Origin: Priapulus caudatus
Taxonomy: Eukaryota; Priapulida; Priapulimorpha; Priapulimorphida; Priapulidae
Assembly: GCF_000485595.1 (NCBI RefSeq)
Contig: NW_014577112.1
Span: forward strand, 4,782 to 68,781
DNA: 64,000 bases
Direction of reading: 5' to 3'
Shown here in pieces: positions 12,001 through 26,400 of this stretch. Below the pieces are notes generated by a model. That model worked only from the letters and a program-made list of their open reading frames with translations, was not told the DNA's origin and searched no databases. Each line of letters starts with the position of its first letter. Position 1 is the first letter of the stretch. Both the position numbers and the translations under genes were made by a program.

Positions 12001-15000
12001 CGCCGTGCGCCTTCCCGCGGAAGACTGCGCGCGAAGATTGCGCTCAACGCTTCGGATCAACAGCTTTGTGGCACAACGAAATTCCTCTAGTATCGATGTC
12101 CTCTCACTGATATGTCCAACTGTGTTTCATAAAATAGAAAGTACCATAAAACTTGCATAAGTCGACACCTTTTGGGACCAGCTATATGTGTCGACTTAGG
12201 AAAATAACGACTACGCGTAAGTCATCATTTTGTCGATTTATAGCAATGATATGTAATGGCGCGTACACACTGTACCTTAGGTGCCTTGGCGATTTGGCTG
12301 CGATGAGTAATGTCATAAACAAGNNNNNNNNNNNNNNNNNNNNNNNNNCGCAAGGCCACTCACTTCTATGTATGTGTTTGTTCAAAATGGGGGGGGGGTG
12401 TTTCCTGTCCCTGGATCTGTCACTTGTTTGCATAAAATAGAAAGTACCATAAAACTTGCATAAGTCGACACTTTTGGGACAGCATATTTTGTGTCGACTT
12501 AGAGAAATAACGACCGGTATTTCCATCGCGATTAGCATCGCGGTTTTTCTTGTGTGCAAAACGCATGCTAGTATAGCCGCGCGCGCACGTCTAGCGGCAT
12601 TGTGCATTATGCATTGTTTACGCTACGAACATTTCTATTGTATGTAGAATGTAGATTAGTGGCAATCATCCGACTTGGCTTATGAGATTGATCTGGGAAA
12701 AAAGCGCAACCGTGCATCGTAGACATTCGAAAGTGTATAGTCAGCCGAAAACACAGAGACACGAGTCGTCAAAGTTTGATGAACAAAGTTTAATTAACAA
12801 ACGAAAAATGCGAATGAAGTCATGCATACAGTACTATGTAATATGTATAAATGATTATAATGCATAGTGCATAACAACAAGTGGTAGAGGTCATATAGTA
12901 GTACCTACTAGTACTCGCACATAGGTTCATGACATCATTTCACACCTTTCTGCCTTATAATTCACATTTGTAATTACAAAATGCACAATTTTCACAATGT
13001 CAGTGCAAGGCAAAACATCGAATCTTTATTACGGTGTTCGTGCTTAAAGTTAAAACAATACCTGTCAGTGTCTAGCCCGTTAACCCAGCGTGCAACCCAG
13101 GGTGCACTGAAAGGTCACATCTGGCTAGACTGGTTCGCGGCCGCACTGTTTGTCGCAGAGCGTGTACATTGTCTAGCAGAGCGTGAGGCCGGATAGGCGG
13201 ATACCAGTCTACCCTTCGGCAAAAACAACGTAGCTTGCTGCCAGCCGCAGTAGACGATTGATTAACCGCGCGCCTGTGTACATTATTATGCCCGTGGTTG
13301 AATACGAATGATGCGCGTGAACTCGGCCCACGCACGATTTAAAGCGCGACAAACACCATCTATGACTCCTGCTACTATGTATGTAGTGGCCTCGAGCCAG
13401 TCTCGACCCGAGTCCTCGAGTCCTGAGGGCTCGAGTCCGAGTCCGAGTCCGAGTCATTGCACTCCGAGGCCGAGACCGAGACCGAGACCAAGGAAAACGG
13501 TCTCGAGACCGGTCTCGAGGCCAAGACTGGTCTCGAGACCTACAACACTGACACACATACTGCTCTTACAACGTCAAGTACACGATCGCCGGGTGTTGAA
13601 CCCGACCTGACGTTTCGCCAGCATTAGACGTGTGCTGTTTTTTTTGCAGAAGCTGCTGCAGCATGTAGGCGACCAGGTCGCGCTGTGTGGCATCCTGCGC
13701 AACTCACACGTCTACGCTTTGCCCAACGAAGAGCTGTTGAGTAGCTACCAGATGCTGGTGTGCAGCGATGAATACCTCGAGTATCTGGAAGTGTTGTTGA
13801 ACAACAGCGCTGTTATTGACAAAGTACGTCTGCTCTAGGGACAGTGGGCATAATAACATCAGAAGTGTATAATAATCTGTATATTATATATTATACACTC
13901 CTGTCCTGATGGGACCACACGTTGCCTGCAAGGTGGTATCATATGGTGTATGGATGGGGAAGGGGGATGGTTATCAGGCACAGGTAGGGATGGATTACAG
14001 ACTATGTGGGAGGGAAGCTGGTGGGGGGGATATCGCACAGTGTGGGGGAGGGTACAGGTATTTCATACTGCGGGAGAGGAGAAGTATTGGGTATCACATA
14101 CTTTGTGGAAGCAAGGGAGGGGTCCATGGAGTTGTCAAACACTATGGGAGGGGAGGGGTGCATGGGGTATCACACACTGTTTGAGAGTAAGGGAGGGGTA
14201 CATGGGGTATCACACACTGTTTGAGAGCAAGGGAGGGGTACATGGGGTATCACAAACTGTTTGAGAGCAAGGGAGGGGTACATGGGGTATCACACACTGT
14301 GGGAAGAGAGGGACGTGTGAGGGTATCAAATACTGTGTTGGTTGAAGAGAGGGGTGGATGGGGGTATCACACAGTGTGGGAAGTGAGGGGTGGTGTTACA
14401 CACTGTGGGAAAGGGTGGGAGTGTTACACACTGTGGGTGTGGAGGGTGGAGATATCAGAAATTGTTAGAGGGTGTGTAGAATTAAAGATTTCATAAGATT
14501 TAATGGGCACATTGAAAGTAGTGGATGCCTTTAATTCACAGTTCCAGAAGTTGGTCGATCTTACCAGCAAGAGTGCTAAGCCAAGAGCGAACGATGGCTT
14601 CGATTCTCCTGACCTTCTTAGCGCAATCGTTGCCAAAGCACGCCGTCTTTACGACCACTACACCAACAAGCTTCCCAACAGAAGCAGACATCTGTATGAG
14701 ATGCAGTACTTGGTACACCGGGTAGCTGCAAACGCGATGGCGAACCGGGAGTACACCGATGATGAGATTGTGAAGTGGAATCAGGCCAGGGACCAGTTCG
14801 AGAAAGATTTCGGGCAAAACATGATCTAGTGAGTCACTGGCGTCTAGCTATATCGTGTTGAACACATTGTTTTTGTGAGTGCTCACCATATATGTCAGTT
14901 TGTCAGTTGTTAAAATTGCTAAACTGTGCTTGCATTTATTGCATATGTGTACTTGTGAATTGTTTCTAATATTCATGCATGTAAATAAATGTATCTTTGC

Positions 15001-18000
15001 TTTTGCGATAGCTGGAGCATTCTGGCAAAGGACATTGCACCCATTCTGGAGCAGAGTGCTGTCTGGCCACAGATCCAAGCTGTGCTAGAGCTGCTCATGG
15101 AATCAGCTACTACGATCAGTTCCCAGCAGCAGACGTTACTGGGTGGGCAGATCAACGTGCATGCCCTTATAAGCTTTTGCCTTAAAAGCATGATGCTGTT
15201 TTATGCATAGTTACCCCCATTATACTATTATATTAGCTCACCGATGTGCAGACGCTAGTGTTGTCAATCGGTTGTAATTTCGTAATCGATCATCGGTTGG
15301 ACCCAAGTAACCGATGATCGGTTACAATCGGTTGCTCGGGGTGTTGAATGCCTGCGTGTGCTTAACGTCGCGTGCATATGTACGTGTGTGCATGTATGTG
15401 CTTGTTTAGCCCTGTTTACTGTTTGTTTTGCACTGTTTACTACTGTGTGTATAATACATGTATGTTAATAAAGGATAACTTGTATAGTAGCGATGAAATC
15501 ATTTATGGATTTTGATAACCAAGTGCTTGGTTTGAGCTACTGTTCAACCGATGATCGAGTATAATCGATGATCGTGACATCACTAGCAGACGCCCTCTTC
15601 ATTGCAAAGATAAACTGGTCAACGGAGCTATTACAGTGCACGTGAATTATCTCAGTGTATAGAAATCACACGTTACTGCCTCACGAGTATGCACGGATGT
15701 GTGGCGAGCTTTCATACGTTCCATTTCTTGTCCACACTTAGAAAAGAACAATCTTTTTGGGAGTATCGTTGACAACTGGCAGGTGCTGGTAAGCGAGGCA
15801 GCTGTGGCACTACGAAGAATCACCGAAATATCGAATGATACGAGCAAGGTGATTAGCTCAGATTATATAGTTGTGCTTTGGCAAAACTGCAAGCATTACA
15901 CATAAAAGGCTGCATTTGTATTCTTGCACGATAATGCCAATCTGTTTGTTTGCCTACAAGGTGATAACATTGCATAGGCATCATTATATGTCTACTGTTT
16001 CCCATAGTACTCCAACGCTATCAATAACTAACTTTCTTCATCACGGTCTCTTCGTTAACATGCATTGCATCTCACAGGTGACGAAGCTGTATCAACAGCT
16101 GAGGTCCAATCCAGAGCACGTGCAGCTGCAGAGCGTTCTCTGTAGGTCTGAGTCGAGGGTGGGTAATCGTACGTTGGCGCCGGAGCTGTGGGGGGTACGG
16201 CAGGCGATGTGCACCCTACAGGAGGTTGTTAATCCCTTCATCTTATTAAACGAGACGGGGTTCAAAGACGAAGAATTCACGAAGCTCTACAGCAAGGTGT
16301 GCAGCATTACATAAGACATGTCGTATGGCAAGGTTTATGGCCTCTGACCACTCCTTGTGTGTTGTTTTATGTAATTATGATTGTTGCAGTTCTTTAGGGG
16401 GGAATAACTACAAAATTGCATTTCCGTTGGGTGAGAATTTACTCTTTCGGACAGCATGATTGCCTATATGACCATAGCCTTTATATGGGGTTAAATTAAG
16501 TAATAATCTGTAATCTTTTTGGTTTCACAGGTACTTGCTATAGTACATGGCAAGGCTGAACTGAAGTACACCCCTGGAAAATTTCCATGGACTGAGTTGC
16601 TGTCCAAGATACGGATTGCTTTTGCATTCACTTGGACTGATGAGGTCTCTGGATTACTGGATCATCTAATGCTAGACGTGGATTATTCGGAGCTGGTGGA
16701 TGCTGGTACCATACTGGAGAAATCTCTGGCCACAAAACAGCTTGACACTGACCTGTAAGTTTCTCAGTGCTACTCGATGAGGTGCGTTTGGATCCACCCT
16801 ATGATTTGTCTACACCGATAAGCTCAGAAAATCTCTTAAATGTTCTGCGGCGATTCAGTAGAACAGTTTACCACTGTCGCAGGTACCATATATGATTGGT
16901 ATATACACTAGCACAGGAAGCCCTGAACCTGTTACCTAACTCCTGCAGTGTTGGCATAATATGCATGTCATTGGGCAGCTGACTCTTCTATGGGTTTCAC
17001 CCGTAATAGATAGTGACGTGGCATGCAGACGTGGAAATGGTCGATAGCGGCAGAAGTTGGTAAGCTGTGGCGAGAGAGTACAGTCTACCTCTACTCCATA
17101 CTCCTCACCTCTTCTACACTTCTTCTTTTAAAGGCCATCTAAGAAACATTGTGCCCTATCTTTAGCTCCCTTTGTGTTTTGATTGCCTGGTATAATTTTA
17201 GTCTATATTGATCTTTAGTTCTTATTGTGTACTTATTAATTAATTTTGCTTTAGTTGTGTGATGGCCTTGCGTAAGATACGTCCGAACAATTTTAATGCG
17301 GCGTTTTTAACATGTTTAATGTTTGAAATTTTTACCTAGTTGCTCAGTAAATTCTCATGTTATTTAGGGTGTATGACAGCCCTGATTATGCTGAGCTTTG
17401 ATGATAATGATAATGATGACGATGATGATGAGCTTATTTTCCTACAGCTTGAAGCTCCTAATTACAACAGAGATGGAAGCTCTGGACAGAGAGTTGGAAA
17501 ATGTCACTGAGTGGTATGACCTAAAGGCACAACTTCTCATGATCAATGTAAATCTCAAGGAATACGTCCGGCAGATTTCACAAGTAGAAGGTAACAGTAC
17601 TATGCTTGCAAGGAACTCTTGTAATACATCATGAATAACTATATGTTGAATTTTGTACACTGATCGAAGCAAGTGTACCACACATAATGGAAGTTATGTG
17701 TTCCCGAAAAAACGGTTGTACGCGAAATTGTGTAACGCGAATCACACCCCAATTGATGTCATTCCAATTTCATTGAATGTCTATTGATCCTTCCATTAAA
17801 TTTTTGCAGTGTTTTTACTTATTAAAAATCTGACCCACCAGACGTGTTGGCAGCTGTCTGCATTTGTATTATATTCATTTTATTTACGCCAGTCGCTGAT
17901 TAAACGATATAATAGGGCTGTTAATAGGGCTGTTAGTTAGAAAGGAAAACTCATTCTATCTTTTGGAAAATACAAGCAAATATATATATCGTATATTGAA

Positions 18001-21000
18001 TAAAGTAGTCATGATTTCCTAATTTCATATGAGCGAATTTCCCCAATTCAAGTCATCGTAATGGGGCAAGTTACTATATTTCGCGTGGTTGCGATCATGC
18101 GACTAATCCTTACGCAGGTTACACTCCTTGTTATAATTAAGCATTATGTAAGAATTTAGGTAATTTTGTTCATTGTTCATGTTGAATGGGAAAATTTTAT
18201 TCAACATTACGTTGAAAATGTGATCTGTGTCAAATTTACAGAGAAGGGCATTACACTGTCCTTGTGGACAGGCGATATATCTGTGATAGACGACGTCATA
18301 GTGAAGTCGTTGGAAGTAGCACCTGAAGTGCTGGATGCCATTCTGTCAGTCGTCATCAACCCGGACGAGTTTCTCACGACAGTGCTGTCAAGTGACTTCA
18401 GGTGAATTTGATTATGAGTCTGTAATATGACATTATGCGGGCATAAGACATTGACCGTTGAGTCTGTAATATGACCTTATGAGTTCATAGGACATTGATC
18501 GATGAGTCTGTAATATGACCTTATGAGGTCATAAGACCTTGACCATTGAGTCTGTAATATGACATTATGAGGTCATAAGACATTGACCATTGAGTCTGTA
18601 ATATGACCTTATGAGGTCATAAGACATTAACCGTTGAGTCTGTAATATGACCTTATCACATGGTTGGCATCATAAAACATTGCTTTAGTAACAGATTTAA
18701 TTTTAGTGAGGTACAGTCAAACCCGGTTTGCAGTCACTTCTATGTAGTGGAACGCTGTATGTAAAGTACACTTTCGGCATTTCTTCTGCTTAGCAGTATA
18801 CCGTGAACTCTCCTCTATAGACCTTTGCATTTCCTGGAGTTACCAATATGTACTACAAGTTTCACTGTAAAATGTGCTTTTACATTACATACACGTTCAC
18901 TTAAATTCAAATTTACGTTGCTTACACTGTTTTTTTAAACTGACCTGTTTGGATGCGAGGCTTTATAACACGTACGAGGTTCTTGCAGAAATCTGACTGA
19001 GCCATGTCAGGGATTGAACTTCACAAGATTCCTCCTCTTCCCTGACAATGATGAGGATGTTGAAAAGCTGCAAGAGATGGTGTGTGACAACTTCATCATG
19101 GCCATCATCAAACGCTCGCAACAACAACCATACGTAAAAGAGTTGATGGCGTTGGTAAGCACACGTTGTTTGAGGTCATGTTCGCTCGAAGTCTGGGCTT
19201 TTATTATGCAGCGGGCTTGCTCGTCATCGGCCGATGCCTAACTAGCTTATCGGCATTGTTATGAACGTAGCGATAATTCGCCCACATGTTGGAAGAAATG
19301 TTCCCCATAGACTTCAAAGTGTTTGGTTGTCCTCTAAGGACGTGTTGGGAGCCAGTCATCCCGATATCTTTTTGCTGACAACGCATAGTATTGCTAAAAG
19401 ACAATTGTTAATATAAGTTGAATGTTTGCTTAAATTCGTTACAGAAACGTATGGTCGAGAATGGGTTACCGCTGACAGTCAACTGGACGGACATGATAGA
19501 CAGCTACATTGACTATGTGCAGACCATAGGGCAGCTGGCCACGCGTGAATCGCCACTGCCACTCAACCTTCCAACTGTAAATGAGACGGCGATTCAGGCG
19601 ATCCTCGACAAGCACCTGCCACTGTTGCAAGAGCAAGACTTTTTTAAGTAAGTCTCGATTTCGAATGTGTGAATCGATTGTGTGAATCGAATGTGTGAAT
19701 TGATTGTGTGAATCGAATGTGTGAATCGATTGTGTGAATCGAATGTGTGATTTCGATTTCGAAGAATCGATTTCGAATGTGTGAATGTTCGCTGTTGTTA
19801 TATCCTAAGGCTGACATGTCCATTCGATTCCTACAGGCTGCAGTTGATGAAGCTGGACAACTTGATACCACTGCTCGACAGCGCCGTGGCAACGAGTAAC
19901 AACTTGGCTGCCGAGCAGCTGTGGAAAGCAACGGGTGAAGCTGTGAAAAGCTTCAATACATTTGCACCCATTCTTCTCGATCGACTGGCTGCCCTTGCCA
20001 ACTCGAGTTCCACGCTGGAGACACTGATCAACTCAGATGAGTTGGAGAAAGTTCTGGCACTCACGCAGGCTGACCCGGCTATCGCAGGCGTCCTGCTTTA
20101 CAACGCTCTACATCCACCTGCAGTGAGTACAAATTTAAAAGTAGATGCTACAGCTGCCATGATGAATGTCATAATGTCATTTAATTGTCTCTCACAGTGA
20201 GGGGATTTTATTAAATCACCGAGATGGTGCAACTATTATGTCAACATTTTGAACATCTTGGTAATGTACCTTGATCAGCAATTCCTGTGATTGTGGGTGC
20301 CGTATTTGGCACCACAGTGGCTCCCTAATCGTAGATATCGCTGCCAATATTTAAAGACAACATTAGTTTAAAATTTGACAGTATTGGTTTTGATTTTATT
20401 GCATAAAGTATAGTATATTCCTACATATTTATGTTATCAGACATTCGCTGTAGCTATTAAACATCGAAAATAAACAATTGCGTGCACTGCCATGATGCCA
20501 TACTTGTGCTGTCCCATGACAAAGTCACTTGTCACTAGCTCACTTTTAATTAGGAAATGTTTTTTGTTATTGCACTGATGGTGAGGAGCTTACAAGCTCA
20601 TGTTGATATATCTTTCACCAACACCAATGTACCGTCTTTAAATTATTTAATGAATAAATAAAAAATAAATGTTTCATTTTCAGGCCACACTTTTTGAGCA
20701 GCTGCAGAACGCGACGGTGCGTGAGGAACTGTGTGAGAATCTGGCGTTGTTCAGCCGCTACGTGAAGCTACCACCAAACTCCACTGTAGAGCTCGGCTCC
20801 GTGCAGCGCGCGCTGTGCATCAACCTTAACTACACGATAATTCTCCCCGAAATCATGCAGTCCCTGACCACTCCGGAGATAGATCGGCTGGTGAGTGCGG
20901 GCTCCTGTGTTGTGATTGGTGTGTGTCAGGGGAGCATGTATAGCGTGTGTGGTCTCTGACTGCTGCCGTATTGTGTGTGTGTGTGTGGGCGTTGTGAAAC

Positions 21001-21034
21001 TGTAGCGAGTGTGGTCTATATGGCCACTGCTGCA

Positions 21035-21065
<31 letters not shown>

Positions 21066-23459
21066 GGGAATGTAGCACGTGTGGTCTGTGACAACTGCTA
21101 CTGTGTTAGATACAGAACTGTGTTGATATTAGTTTATGATATCACGACACGGCAGCGCCCTCAGAAATGAACGGGGCTTTCGGTAATGGAGACAGCCCAG
21201 ATTATTAGTGCAATTTTATGTATTTGTTCCTCCAGGTGGCAGCACTGCAGAAGCCAGATGGATCTGTGTTCCCAGCGGCTGTTAACATCAGCGCAGCCCT
21301 GAGAAACTTTGAGCAGCTCACAAAGAGTCTACACACACTGTCCACTACACCATTCTCGTTTGGAAGTAACATCACTATTAACACAGATCAATGGCAGGCA
21401 GTCCTACAGCAATTTCTGAATTCGACAATAAACCAAGATGTCTTTTTACAAAGGTATATTCGCCCATGCAGTGTTTCAAAGCTACTTTCTTCCCAGTTGC
21501 CTTGGTGGCAAATAAGCTACCCGTGGGATTTGCCAAAACTTAGTTCTGCAACCAAAAACATGCATACGGAGTTTGAGCTAATCTGAGCTATCGCTCGGAT
21601 TCAGTTAATGCAGGGCTTCAGGTGTGCGTTAGTCTGTCTCCCTATGGGGCATCAGCAACAGCGGCACAAATCAGAACGGCTTGAGGTACGGCGTCGATAT
21701 TGGTAAGTGAGGAATAAGAGGTGTGGGAGCAATCTCAAACGACATGTCAAGCATTTCGAAAAAAAATGGGTGCTCAATGTGTATTTGCAATAATTGCTAT
21801 TTCAGCATCGTTCAAGACCAACTGCCCATGCTGCTGAAGTTGGGGCTCTCATCTCTGGATGACGACAGTAGTGCCCACCTATTGAAGACCATGAACTATG
21901 CCGTGGAAGTGACAACCTCAGTGCTGGGATCTCTCACTGGTAAGCTGAGCAATCTCGAGTATTCGATGTAATGCTTCTGGCGCTGCATCATTCGTGTGTA
22001 CATAGCGGTCATCTCGAAACCCACACCCACGTATTTGTGTCACCGGTCTTTTGGCCGAAGATCTTGGCATGGCAATTGTGTGCATGGTGATTGGGCATGC
22101 CTGTGATTTTCAGGTATGGACCTTGCTGCGCCTGAAGGTGTAGAAACACAGAAGCTGGTAGCCATGTTACGAGATCTAGTGCCCATCAGCGAAGCTGTCA
22201 TTTTCACTGAGTGGAATGACTTTCACAAGGTGATACACATCAGCTATCGTGTAATCTGCCACTAGTCCCAAGTTTTCAAGGTTGATAAACTGGTGTGAAA
22301 TAACTTTTGGTTGGAACTAAACTAACTTCAACTGGATTCATATTCAGAAGTTCTGAATATTGTTTGAGCATCGTGATGATTATCACAAAGGTGTGTGCAA
22401 TAAAAAAAAACTGTAAAAAAAACAGAAACACAAACGAGAGACACAAGAGAAAATGCAAAGACGTAGAACAATGCAGAAAAACAAAAAGGGCAAAAAATCG
22501 TATGTATGACGTGTTGAATTTCACTTGTATGATTTCAGACCTATGAGCTCCACAGGATCCTATCTAGCAACTCTCTCTGCACCGACTCGTTAGAAAATGT
22601 GTTGCTGCTGCCACCTGGATCTGAATTGAATGTGCGAGTGTTTGTCGATAACGTGTGCTCGTTTAACTACACGGCATTGGAGGGCGAGATAGCTGCACTG
22701 CCGCCGGTCAGCACAGAACACTATGTTGACAAAGTGCAGGTACAGACTGTTTATGCACAGGTGATGTGGGTCACTCACGTCCGTGTTGAAAGGTTACAGA
22801 ACATATTGATCAGCCTGCCTACTGTTTAAATACAGAAATTGAGTTTTTTACATAGAGCGCCTATATGTATCCACCTATTAGATGTGGGTGTGTTACTTCA
22901 CTCTGCTAGTTATTAATATTAAGGAAAGTTGGAGCCAATGATAAAAGTGTTCTTTATTTTATCTAAGGAGTTGATCAAAGTTCAGATGGATCTCCCACAG
23001 TCACAAATATCCTTCCATCTGGGCAATCTCACCAATAATTCAATGTGGGCAAATGATTCCTACTGGACATCGCAAGTTGAGGAGTTCTGGGCCCAGACAG
23101 AAAATGACAGTAATGTGTAAGTTATCTACTTAGGTTATCACTACTAAAGTGCAAACTAACGTACCAATGATCAAACCTGTAATGCTTTTGACAGTGCAAA
23201 CCCTTTCATCTAGTTTTCTGAATATTAATTCACTCTGCATTCGTAATCTGCAGTCTGTCTGATATCCTGCGTGATCTGGAACCCATCATACAAGGGTCAC
23301 TAGTAGCCAGGAAGTCGATTCACGTTCTTGATGCAGCACTAGACTGGCTCAACACGAAGCTTGCTGACTTGGAAACTCGTAAGCTAATTTTCAGTCTTTC
23401 GGGATGGTGTCTTTACAGTAACTGCCCTGACTCAGAACTTATATATTTGATAGAGTTCG

Positions 23460-23494
<35 letters not shown>

Positions 23495-26400
23495 TGGTTT
23501 CTTTGCTTATTTGTTGTGTATCACATATTGGAGAAGACTGGGTGATTGTGTTGGTGAGTTGTATTTTACAGCTGATACGCATCATTCTTGTTTGATAGGT
23601 GAGTCGTTCTCTCTGTCCGACATTTTCCCGCCGGGCTCTCAGCTGCACTCGCTGTTAACCAACCTGCTTCCTGCCACACCTGAGTTTTACACCATATTTC
23701 AATTTATCAACAACCATAAGGTACAGTGACATACGGTATCGCTTCATGTCTGTGTTGTTGCTACTTTGAAGCCAAGTATTCGTAGACAAAGTTAATGATT
23801 CCCTGCAGAATCGCTTGGTGCTTTTTGCTAAATTTTTATTGCATCGTGTTGTGAAAGTCTATAGATTGTACATTAAAACCCTAGTTAGCAGTCACCTATG
23901 GAATACTATAAAGAACACCAAGTCTGCCTATAAGGAACACTTTTGGCAACACTTGGGAGTTGCAGTTATACAGGGAAACCACTTCTATAAAACTGTCACC
24001 TCTCTATGAAGATCTCTGTGTGAATTTAAATTACTGAAAGCTAGTTTCACAACAAAGCTTTGTTCTGTGTGCGTGTAGTTGCAGCAGGCAATGCGGCAGT
24101 ATCCAGGGGAGGAGTTTCTGGAGAAGCTATGCACCGATGGCCTGCAGGACATCCTCCCTATCCCGGGCTTTTCCCCCGAGCAGTATAGCAATGTGCAGAC
24201 TGCCATCTGCCAGCTCAACTACACGCAGCTGCTGCCCGAGCTGATATCTTTCTTCAACGTCGATGCCATCACACTAGAGGTTTGCCAGCCTTCTGCATGA
24301 TGTGAAATCAATGAGACTTCATAGCAGGAGTAGAATTTAACTTTTGAAAAAACTCCCTGCCCTTAAAAAGAGGGAGTCTGCGGCAAAATGAGGGAGTCCG
24401 CAGTCTGAAGTTCAAAATTAAAGATATTAACAATAATGCATGTGCTTATTTTAAAGATTCATGCGGTTGCACGTCTGCCAAATTTTCTTTGCATATTTGC
24501 TGAAAAAATACAGCAATTCCGCGATGCCGTGCTCTGGAACGAACTAGTTAGTATGGCAGAATTTTCAGGGAGTCACACGGACTTCTGCATATGTCAAATC
24601 AGGGAGTCCGACAGTAAATCAGAGAGTATTTGACTCCGGACTCGCGTTAATTTCGCACCCTGTCATAGTATTGTAATTTAATACCAATCATGACATTTTG
24701 GTTTATTACCAACACTGTAGTGGTGCATAGTCTCATCCATGCGAGCTTTCGCTGTTACTTTCCTCTTGCACCTGCACAGGGAGACAACTCCGGGCCGATT
24801 AACGTGCGTGGCACCCTGAGTAAGTTGCAGCAGCTGGAGACTCACATATCCACCCTCGCTAGAACTCACCCTATGTTCGTACGAGATGACCGCTGGTTGG
24901 AGGAGGGAATTTGGCTGGACACTGTCCAGCAGCAAAATTTACTCGCGGAGAAGATGGTGCAAGACCCCACATTGTGAGTCAGCCTAACTCTGATTCATTT
25001 ATAAATTTGGTTATTTTTTGTTTGTCGCTTGTGCGTGTGTGCGTGCATGACTCTGTGCATGCGTGCATACGTAGGTTTGTGTGTGTGTGTGTGAGTTAAA
25101 TGCGTTGAAGAGCTGTTCTGTAATATTTATGTTAAGGTCTTTGTCAGTCTTGCATCAGGTACTTCTAATGTTATATCTTAGTTTATCTTCTGAGGACATT
25201 TTGAAACTGATTTGACATTGTTTTTGTAGTTGGGCACGTGTATTCAATGACTACATCCTTCTCAGTGATGATCGCAAAGTTATCCAAACTGTCGGCCAGT
25301 TTTATTACGTATCCTCGGTGATAATAGACTACACGACTGATTTCCTGGACTCTTTGGACTGTGAGTCAATGTATAGTTTCGAGCTGGCGGCTCTATGTGA
25401 TAGTTTATGGGTTTGTAACCATGTATCCTCTTTTAAGTCTGATCCTTTGAATCTTTCCTGGGTGATCGTGCAAATAAGTTCAATAATAGGTCATAACAAT
25501 ACAAGGAGAAAACACAAAAGGGGGCTCAATATAGTTTGTTAATTGGGTCCACACCGGGGCATTGGTTCGATCACCTGGCCTGTAACGTTGCTGGCCGCAA
25601 TGATGGAGTGCTGCATTCAACTCGCTCTGTGTTTAGACAAGGAGGGCGTTCTGAACCTTGGTGGACTTTTCAACGACACAGATCAACTCAACGCCATCCT
25701 TCACTCGACCTTCGACATCGGACCCGACATTGTTTCAACAGTGCTGCAGAGCTCAGTCAGACTGGACAAGGTATGGAGAGAAGCTGGGATGGACGATAGC
25801 TATATAATATCCCTAATAAATACTATCATTGTTTAAAATACTGAGATTAAGGTTTGCTTCTAGATTTGCCTTCTTTCCATCTGGCATTCACAATCACAGT
25901 ATGTACAGTACAACCGCAAGTCGATAGTGCAGACGAGTAAACAAAGCTATGTCATTTAAAGTAATGTGATGTGAGACAAAGCAGAGACGTGTTGTAACTT
26001 AAATTGGCTGAAAATATTATAAACTTTACTTGTGGTTTGTGCAGTTATCCGATTTGGTTTCGAGCATATCAGCGGAGGGTGTTGAGGCAGTTCTGTGTAG
26101 TGAAGCTTTCATAGAAGAGTACTTCATCCTTCCCAATACAACGGATGCCAGTCAGCTGAAGGATGCTTTATGTCACATCAATACGACACAGCTCAGAGAG
26201 GAGCTGACAGGGCTTTTCGATATACAGGGACTCGTACGAAAGGTGAGATATTGATAAGTGCCCCCCTGCATATCCAGTCATAGTTTATAGCATTGTCCTC
26301 ACCACTACCACCCCTACCACCAACCAAGTATACTAACAAGGGACGAATAGCGACAGTGCGTGCCTGTGTCGATGGTGGAGCAAGAAGATGGGTGTTGGAA

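Larger units (their letters stand above)
8279..13649. other. 5.4-kb intron, longest in the gene
   Basis: It separates modules 2 and 3 and contains no supported exon. It holds two copies of a GAGTCC-repeat element, a G/C-rich dispersed repeat, a direct repeat around the first N gap, and otherwise unremarkable sequence (8500-9700 and 12560-13050 show nothing recognisable). The acceptor TTTTTTGCAG at 13649 leads into the module 3 A exon. Confidence 0.7.

Noticed and set aside
13909-14496. Overlapping Gly/His/Thr-rich open frames
   Set aside because: Translation of the 40-bp G-rich minisatellite in three frames.
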